The notes under the pieces are model-generated. The model had not been told where the DNA came from. It ran no database searches and saw only the letters and a program-made list of their open reading frames with translations. Below, piece after piece: positions 58,789 to 64,000 of a DNA stretch of 64,000 bases. Made by a program: the position numbers and the translations under genes. The stretch covers positions 2,046,001 through 2,110,000 of the forward strand of contig OZ243944.1 of assembly GCA_965214295.1 (NCBI GenBank), written 5' to 3'. Origin of the DNA: JAJDUF01 sp965214295 (GTDB lineage Bacteria; Chloroflexota; UBA11872; UBA12225; JAJDUF01). The stretch's first letter is position 1. Each line of letters starts with the position of its first letter.

Positions 58789-60711
58789 CTAGCCGGTCGG
58801 TGTCGGGGCGACCGTCGCGGGGGCCGGCGGTGTAGGCGTTGCCGCAGTGTCGGGAGAGTCATCGGTTGGCGTGGGTGTTGGCTCGGCACCAATGAGCCAC
58901 TTTTCCCGCCACGGGAGAAACCTACTCTTGAACGTGTCCTTGGTGATAAGCGTACTGTCTTTGGAGATAGACCGGGTGACCGTCACTTGCATCCCCTCGG
59001 CGGCCCACTCCACTTGCTTGCGCTCGCCCGGTAGCAGGCTCGGGTCCGGCTGGTCGGGCAACGGCTCGCCCGGCTCTTGGCGGTTGCGGATGTCAACCTC
59101 CTCTAGCCGGACTTGCCGCCCGGTGCGGGTTCCATACAATCGGTAGATCAGCATGCCGCTCACCGGATCAACCGCGGATTGCAGCAGGATCGGATGCCCG
59201 GTATCGTTGCGAAAACGGAGGTCTACCCCAGGATCGTAGACCGCTGCATCGAGGCCCGGGGGTGTACCATCCTGCTCGTAGTAGATCACCCGATAGGAAT
59301 GCTGGTTACGATCGACAATCGGTAGACCGGCCCAGAACGCCGCGCGAAACACGGTAGTCGAGACTTGGCACACACCGCCACCGATACCGGGCACCGTCGC
59401 ATCGCCTTGGATGATGAGGCTTTCGAGATACCCGGTTGCCTTCGTGATCGGGCCAAGCTCGCGCAGGAACGAGAAGTCGTAGCCCGGCGGAATGACCACG
59501 CCATTCAGATCGCGTGCGGCCACCTGGATATTATTCGCGCGCTCGTGGGGCGATCCTAGAAAGGTGGAGCGCCCGTCGCCCAGCAGGTCCTGGAACGCGA
59601 GCACATCGGTTTCTTTGCCGTTGAATGTCGGCTCCGCGACCCGCACGGGCAGGATGACTTCACGCTGATCTGCGGACACGGATGCCGCCAGGATGCGCTC
59701 TAGCGCAGTGTCTTGGTCCACAATAAGCCCGGGCTTGCCGGGGCGCAGCACCCGCACGCTGGTGGCGCTCTCCCGCAGGAGGCGAGCATCCTGCGGCGGA
59801 TTGTCAATCTGCTGGGCAATGTTGGCGACAAACCCGGCCACCTTAGCTTTGGTGAGCGCCGGCACCAACGCTGCCTGGGCGTCGCTTGCAGTGCCCTGGA
59901 ACCCCAGCCAGCGCCTCAGCTGCTCCGGTCTAATGGTCCACGCTTGCGTCTCGTGGCGGATGATCAACGGCCCGCTCAGAATATCGCTCGTTAGCTTGGT
60001 GGCAGCTTGCAACTCGGTGTCACCGAGTACCGGCTGCACGGGTACGATGGCCAGCTCGATACGCTGATGAACCGTTGGATAGGGCGAGAAGCCCTTGATA
60101 CGCTGTATCGTCTCCGCGACTGCCAGCCGTTGGCCAGTCGCGGGAGCTACCGAGACAACCCGGTCACCCTGCAAGGTGAGGGCGGCTTCTACCGGCGCCC
60201 GGTCAACCTCGGCGGCAATGGATTGCATGTACGCCCGCAGGGCCTCGTCATCAAACGACACCCGGAGCGGTAGTGTCTCCGGACGCAGACGTAGCTGGAA
60301 GGGCACCGCAAGGCGGTCGAGCAGTCCGCCGCTGCGCCCCATCCCGAGGGCATCGGTGGCCATTTGCGCCGTGCTAATGTGCATCCCGAGTTGAACCGCC
60401 GTCGGATGCCACTCCCTCCCCAAGCCGGATAGCGTGAGAGGAGTGTCCACGTAGGAGGTCAGCCGGGCCTGTATGAGCGCGTCCACCTCCGATTGCCCCA
60501 AGCCCTGGAGATCAATCTCCGCGAAGTGGACTCCTGGGAAGACCTGCTGTCGGTGACGCAGGTGGTAGCCCAGGGATAGGGCCGCGATGATGAGAGCAGC
60601 GAGTAGCAGGCTACCCAGGATACTGGTAAGCACGCCAAAGCGCTGCGTCAGGATTAGCAAAGCAGACACCTGCAGCGGAAGAGCTTGCGGAGATTGCTGA
60701 AGATGGGCCAA
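58789..60711 (-). CDS. VanW-family cell-wall protein with peptidoglycan-binding-like repeats
   Basis: A 640-residue exported protein. One membrane anchor is at about 30-50 (ILGSLLLAALIIAALSLGYH). Two PG_binding_4-like modules follow (FAEIDLQGLGQSEVDALIQ and the segment around LTSDILSGPLIIRHETQAW). The VanW domain covers about 390-520: RANNIQVAARDLNGVVIPPG, DATVPGIGGGVCQVSTTVFR and GLPIVDRNQHSYRVIYYEQD. A G5-like region and a Pro/Thr-rich tail end the protein. VanW proteins act in wall modification, though their enzymatic role is unclear. TTG 60711 is the apparent start; GTG 60672 is an alternative. Confidence 0.87.
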   Translation of the reverse strand: MAHLQQSPQALPLQVSALLILTQRFGVLTSILGSLLLAALIIAALSLGYHLRHRQQVFPGVHFAEIDLQGLGQSEVDALIQARLTSYVDTPLTLSGLGREWHPTAVQLGMHISTAQMATDALGMGRSGGLLDRLAVPFQLRLRPETLPLRVSFDDEALRAYMQSIAAEVDRAPVEAALTLQGDRVVSVAPATGQRLAVAETIQRIKGFSPYPTVHQRIELAIVPVQPVLGDTELQAATKLTSDILSGPLIIRHETQAWTIRPEQLRRWLGFQGTASDAQAALVPALTKAKVAGFVANIAQQIDNPPQDARLLRESATSVRVLRPGKPGLIVDQDTALERILAASVSADQREVILPVRVAEPTFNGKETDVLAFQDLLGDGRSTFLGSPHERANNIQVAARDLNGVVIPPGYDFSFLRELGPITKATGYLESLIIQGDATVPGIGGGVCQVSTTVFRAAFWAGLPIVDRNQHSYRVIYYEQDGTPPGLDAAVYDPGVDLRFRNDTGHPILLQSAVDPVSGMLIYRLYGTRTGRQVRLEEVDIRNRQEPGEPLPDQPDPSLLPGERKQVEWAAEGMQVTVTRSISKDSTLITKDTFKSRFLPWREKWLIGAEPTPTPTDDSPDTAATPTPPAPATVAPTPTG

Positions 60712-60749
60712 GCGCTGGGTAGTAGCCCACCTTATCCCCTAGTGAGCAC

Positions 60750-61049
60750 CTAATCGAGCCGCGCTTTCCCATCCGATAGTCTACTGGTCCACTCCTCGGC
60801 AGTCAACGCACGCGGCTCAACCGACAGCGCATCGTGACTGTACTCGGCCATCGTACCGGTTGCGCTCATGTCCGGTCTGTAACGGAGACTCCCAAGCGCG
60901 CCAGCACTTGCACCGCGTCGGTGGCGCTCCATATGGGCACTCGACGACACGTTGTGTCCACATTGACAGAGCCGGCGTGCTGTCTCAGCAGCAGCTTTGA
61001 CACTCCGGCATAGGAGCGCCGCAGCCTCTACCGGTTCCTGTGCAATCAT
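60750..61049 (-). CDS. Doubtful small ORF with Cys/His pairs
   Basis: A 99-codon frame from ATG 61049. RRLCQCGHNVSSSAHMERHR has a C-x-C-x(n)-H-x3-H spacing reminiscent of small zinc-finger proteins, but the rest has no recognisable order, there is no good ribosome binding site, and the frame could be chance. Reported only because the gap is otherwise empty. Confidence 0.2.
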   Translation of the reverse strand: MIAQEPVEAAALLCRSVKAAAETARRLCQCGHNVSSSAHMERHRRGASAGALGSLRYRPDMSATGTMAEYSHDALSVEPRALTAEEWTSRLSDGKARLD

Positions 61050-61181
61050 GGAACGATGCTCGATGGCAGACCAGCGACCGGCGGGCGCTAGTCATTAGCT
61101 GCTATTCTATGGCTTGAGGAGCCGCTCTACTCTGAAATGGCAGCCTCTACGCGGCCGGGTACTCCCTTGCGTTGCCTACTC

Positions 61182-61210
61182 TTGCATGCCGAAGTGTATT
61201 CCAGTATACT
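61182..61210 (+). promoter_or_regulatory. Putative promoter of the G5/3D wall-protein gene
   Basis: TTGCAT (61182-61187) and TATACT (61205-61210) are separated by 17 bases. The predicted start near 61217 would leave a leader of about 200 nucleotides before the GTG at 61418. Confidence 0.45.
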
Positions 61211-61417
61211 CGTGTGCAAGCCAGACGTGACCAAGTTGACACGATCATGGGTGCCGACAGCGCATAGACAAACGGTGGCAAGATGTCACGTACTCTTGGG
61301 CCGAATCATGATCTGTGTGGTACCGGTGGTGTACTGTTGCTGATGTGGTCCGAAACTGGGGCGGCATGGCGTGGCTGCCTGGTCCCATCCGGTTAAGCCG
61401 TCGAGCGAGGCGATCAC

Positions 61418-62659
61418 GTGAAGGTGGGTAGCGCTCCGCAAAACCGGCTCGTGGAGCTGTCCCGGAGCCGTACGCTGCGCCGTTCTGATCGGCGAGGTCA
61501 GGGCTGGCACCAACTCGCCGGTAGCTTGGGCCGCGGGTTGCTTGCGCTGCGGCCGCCGGAGCAGGCGGCCCCTAGGTTCTTGCCCGGTCTACAGCTCCAG
61601 GTTCGCACTGGCGACAATCCTTCTGTGCCGCTGTGGGTGCGATTGCTGCTGGTTATTGCGCTGGTCGGTCTGTGGTACGGCTTCCAGCGCACGGCCCCTC
61701 TCTCCTTCACGGATGGCAGTCTCCGGACTACACTCAGTGCAGCGGCCAGCGCTGTCGGTGTGACCGGGCCTGGTGATAATGGTGGGACAGCGGCCCGTCC
61801 GGAAACCCACTCGGCACCGGACCGGATGCTGCTACCACCTCCTGGGCCTGAGGCGCCAATCGGACCGGCGAAGACCATCCGGATTAGTGGCAGGGATTTT
61901 GCGGTTGGCGTTTGTACCCATGTGCTGACGGTAGAACAGGCACTCTCCGGGGCCGGGGTCGCGCTTGGTGCCTTGGATCGCGTCGAGCCGGCGCTCACGG
62001 TGCATATAGCAGAGGCAACCGACATTCGGGTGATCCGTGTCCGCCAATCTCAGGAACACCACCAAGAAAATGTGCCTTTCGAGTATGTCCGCCGAGACGA
62101 CCCCACTCTGCCGCTGGGTCTGCGGCGCCAGATGCAGGTCGGATCGCCGGGTATCCTCGTCCGCCGGATAGAGACACACACCGAGGATGGTGAGGTTGTG
62201 TCCAGAAAGATCGCTGAGGATCTCATGGTGGACTTGCCCCGTGCGGATGTGGTGGCCTACGGTACCAAGAGACTCTCCGGGCCATTGGCGAGCCTGAAAG
62301 ACGCTACCCGTCTTGTGCCCGGCTACAACGCAGTGGCCTCCGACACCCTCGCGGTGCGCCGTGTCCTGCACGTAGTGGCCACCGGGTACGAGGCCGGTCC
62401 CCGGAGCACTGGAAAGCAGCCGGGGCATCAGTGGTATGGAGTCACGTCAATAGGTTGGCCGGCCAAGCCGGGTATCATCGCCGTTGACCCGCACATCATT
62501 CCGTATCAGACGCGCCTTTATGTCCCCGGGTACGGCTTTGGTATTGCCGGAGATACCGGGTCCGCTATCGTCGGCCACCGGATTGATCTGTTCTACGGCA
62601 CCGAGCAAGAGGCCGTGCGTTGGGGCCGGCGCAACCTCCCGGTGTATATCCTGGAATAG
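61418..62659 (+). CDS. G5/3D-domain peptidoglycan-remodelling protein (YabE/Rpf2-like)
   Basis: A 413-residue protein from GTG 61418. A basic N-terminus precedes one membrane helix (LWVRLLLVIALVGLWYGF, about 72-90), then a DUF348-like module (LTVEQALSGAGVALGALDRV), a G5 domain (QENVPFEYVRRDDPTL, ETHTEDGEVVSRKIAEDLMV), and a C-terminal 3D domain. The 3D domain has ATGYEAGPRSTGKQPGHQ, GIIAVDPHIIPYQTRLYVPG, GDTGSAIVGHRIDLFYGTEQ and the three conserved aspartates. The 3D fold is an MltA-like lytic transglycosylase. Its place directly before rsmA matches the Bacillus yabE-rnmV-ksgA order, with rnmV missing. Confidence 0.87.
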   Translation: MKVGSAPQNRLVELSRSRTLRRSDRRGQGWHQLAGSLGRGLLALRPPEQAAPRFLPGLQLQVRTGDNPSVPLWVRLLLVIALVGLWYGFQRTAPLSFTDGSLRTTLSAAASAVGVTGPGDNGGTAARPETHSAPDRMLLPPPGPEAPIGPAKTIRISGRDFAVGVCTHVLTVEQALSGAGVALGALDRVEPALTVHIAEATDIRVIRVRQSQEHHQENVPFEYVRRDDPTLPLGLRRQMQVGSPGILVRRIETHTEDGEVVSRKIAEDLMVDLPRADVVAYGTKRLSGPLASLKDATRLVPGYNAVASDTLAVRRVLHVVATGYEAGPRSTGKQPGHQWYGVTSIGWPAKPGIIAVDPHIIPYQTRLYVPGYGFGIAGDTGSAIVGHRIDLFYGTEQEAVRWGRRNLPVYILE

Positions 62660-62702
62660 TTATGCGTGACCGCCGACTACCCCTGCTATCCACACATACC
62701 TC

Positions 62703-63635
62703 GTGACTAGACGCACCGCGGAACCACGCCGCCGCAAGCGCCGGAGCCGCCGAAGATCGCCGGCCTCGGCTTCCTACCGGCGACTCCCCCGGGCACTGGC
62801 GGACGCCGACCTGAGTGATCCAGCTACCATCGGCGCACTCCTCTCGCAGTATGGCATCTGGCTCGACCGCGAGCAGAGTCAGCACCTGCTTGCGGAGCGC
62901 AGCATTCTTGACCGTATTGTTGCTGCCGCGGCCCTGGGCCCCACCGACCGGGTGCTTGAGATTGGCGCCGGCATTGGGACACTCACCCGTGAGCTTGTCG
63001 CCCGCGCCGGGGAAGTTATCGCGGTTGAGATTGACGAGCGCTTGATAGAGGTGTTAACGGCCACCTGCCCGGCGGCCAATCTGCGCGTCATCCATCAGAA
63101 CATCCTGACGCTCGACATTGAGCAGTACTTTGGCGCACGATCCTACCGGCTTGTTGCGAACCTGCCCTATAGCGTTGCAACGCCGGCAATCTTGCAACTG
63201 CTGGCGGCGAGTCATCCCCCGGAAGATATGCTGGTGATGGTCCAGCGCGAAGTCGGCGAACGCTTGGCGGCTCGACCGGGCCGGATGAGTCTGCTGTCGG
63301 TCAAGGCCCAGCTCGCTGCCGCTGTCGAGCTTGTCGCCCACGTACCGCCCGAGGCCTTCTTCCCACCGCCCAAGGTCGCTGGCGCGATGGTCCGCCTGGT
63401 GCCGCGACGGACCCCGCCGGCGCCGCTCCGGCCCACCGCAGCGCGTTTCTGGCAGACGGTCGAGGCCGGCTTTGCCAACCGGCGTAAACAACTGCACAAT
63501 GCCTTAGGCGCCCTCGGCGTGGGGGCAGCACGTATTCATGCGGCTCTGGCAGCGGCCGGCATTGACCCGGCGCAGCGAGCGCAGACGCTTACGCTGGACG
63601 ACTGGAATCGCCTCTCCGCCGCCCTCTGGGGGTGA
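62703..63635 (+). CDS. rsmA: 16S rRNA dimethyladenosine transferase (KsgA)
   Basis: A 310-residue methyltransferase that dimethylates the two adenines near the 3' end of 16S rRNA. Motif I is VLEIGAGIGTLTRELVARAG, the acidic position is VIAVEIDERLIEVL, and the catalytic motif IV is RLVANLPYSVATPAI. The C-terminal helical domain has AFFPPPKVAGAMVRLVPR and FANRRKQLHNALG. An arginine-rich N-terminal extension of about 30 residues precedes the core, so a later start is possible. GTG 62703 is used. It is 43 bases downstream of the 3D gene and probably cotranscribed. Confidence 0.93.
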   Translation: MTRRTAEPRRRKRRSRRRSPASASYRRLPRALADADLSDPATIGALLSQYGIWLDREQSQHLLAERSILDRIVAAAALGPTDRVLEIGAGIGTLTRELVARAGEVIAVEIDERLIEVLTATCPAANLRVIHQNILTLDIEQYFGARSYRLVANLPYSVATPAILQLLAASHPPEDMLVMVQREVGERLAARPGRMSLLSVKAQLAAAVELVAHVPPEAFFPPPKVAGAMVRLVPRRTPPAPLRPTAARFWQTVEAGFANRRKQLHNALGALGVGAARIHAALAAAGIDPAQRAQTLTLDDWNRLSAALWG

Positions 63636-63753
63636 GCTAGGGCGCGGTTGTCGTAGCGTCGCCGCAATGGTACAACCGAACATCGCGTTCGGGCCGCTGC
63701 CGAGCGGTACGACATCCACGTGAGTGGCCCGGCGGAAAGGTAAGGAGCATAGA

Positions 63754-64000
63754 TGAGCAAGCCATGTATTGTTCGTCCCAACGAGCAGGAGCCGGTTGAC
63801 CGCGGTGCCGGCCTCGAATCGTATCCTCTGCTCGGCGCCCGCACCGGTGCGGTGGGCATAAGCAACGGTATCACCGTCTTCGAGCCTGGCGCGGCGGTGC
63901 CCCTGCACACGCACAATGTCGAAGAGTCGATCACCATGCTGGAAGGGGAAGCAGTGTGCGAGGTGGACGGGGAGCAGTACACCGTGCGACCATACGACAC
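63754..64000 (+). CDS. Cupin-domain protein, 3' end cut by window edge
   Basis: ATG 63754 behind TAAGGAG opens a frame that runs off the right edge (82 residues seen). FEPGAAVPLHTHNVEESITM and LEGEAVCEVDGEQYTVRPYD form cupin motif 1 (G(X)5HXH(X)3,4E(X)6G), with both histidines and the glutamate present. Function cannot be narrowed further from the part visible. Confidence 0.85.

Larger units (their letters stand above)
60712..61417. other. 706-base intergenic region with long leader of the G5/3D gene
   Basis: This gap lies between the divergent VanW and G5/3D genes. It contains one doubtful small frame on the minus strand (listed separately), the promoter at 61182-61210, and about 200 bases of leader before the GTG at 61418. 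Rpf- and G5-type wall genes are often riboswitch-controlled, but I could not fit a known motif. Confidence 0.4.

Noticed and set aside
61217..61417. ydaO-type c-di-AMP riboswitch upstream of the G5/3D gene
   Set aside because: Expected by analogy, but I could not line up the conserved junction sequences; kept only as an unexplained leader.

Overview
The window is high-GC bacterial DNA and reads like a member of the Chloroflexota (Thermomicrobia/Sphaerobacter-like). This is inferred from gene content: a complete F-type ATP synthase operon running straight into murA and an mreB-type gene, a long three-domain IspG, VanW and G5/3D cell-wall proteins, and Uma2, HEPN/MNT and DUF402 accessory genes. 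There is no rRNA and only one tRNA, so the assignment is not secure.

Layout. 1-6.1 kb: a phosphosulfolactate-synthase-like gene cut by the left edge, an MNT/HEPN toxin-antitoxin-like pair whose nucleotidyltransferase frame is broken at a C9 run, a repeat-rich membrane protein, a HypE-like AIR-synthase-fold protein, and a methyltransferase plus geranylgeranyl-reductase-like flavoprotein. 6.3-10.0 kb: the most unusual locus. A two-gene operon encodes an ECF sigma factor and, 2 bases downstream, a 1040-residue single-chain protein in which the catalytic cores of RNA polymerase beta (RpoB) and beta' (RpoC) are fused. The catalytic lysines, the aspartate triad and the bridge helix are kept, while the flap, zinc ribbon, clamp helices and recognisable trigger loop are missing. 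10.3-13.5 kb: a DUF4126-like membrane protein, a winged-helix-like protein and a MATE transporter.

13.6-34.4 kb: a surface-polysaccharide island. It begins at tRNA-Arg(CCT), next to relics of a serine recombinase and an IS5-type transposase. It holds eight glycosyltransferases, two Wzx-type flippases (one decayed), a Wzy-type polymerase with a large inserted domain, a sulfotransferase, an oxidoreductase and a GIY-YIG nuclease. The first half is littered with a roughly 70-150 bp interspersed repeat starting TGTCATTCTGAGC, several copies of which are translated inside glycosyltransferase frames. Two 124-bp MITE-like elements lie just beyond the island.

34.7-43.98 kb: assorted metabolic and transport genes (VOC protein, aldo-keto reductase, DUF402, ABC-2 exporter, MFS, sugar-phosphate isomerase-like, DegT aminotransferase, Uma2). 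44.2-54.1 kb: atpZ/I-like, atpB-E-F-H-A-G-D-C, murA, mreB, preceded by a plausible promoter and a CRP-type palindrome. 54.2-64 kb: small unknown proteins, a nuclease-like protein, ispG, a small membrane protein, VanW, a G5/3D peptidoglycan protein next to rsmA, and the start of a cupin gene cut by the right edge.

As a whole, ATP synthesis, peptidoglycan precursor synthesis (MurA), shape (MreB) and wall remodelling (VanW, 3D) form a housekeeping half. The left half is accessory and shows insertion, duplication and decay. The fused polymerase with its own sigma factor is the strongest candidate for an undescribed system.
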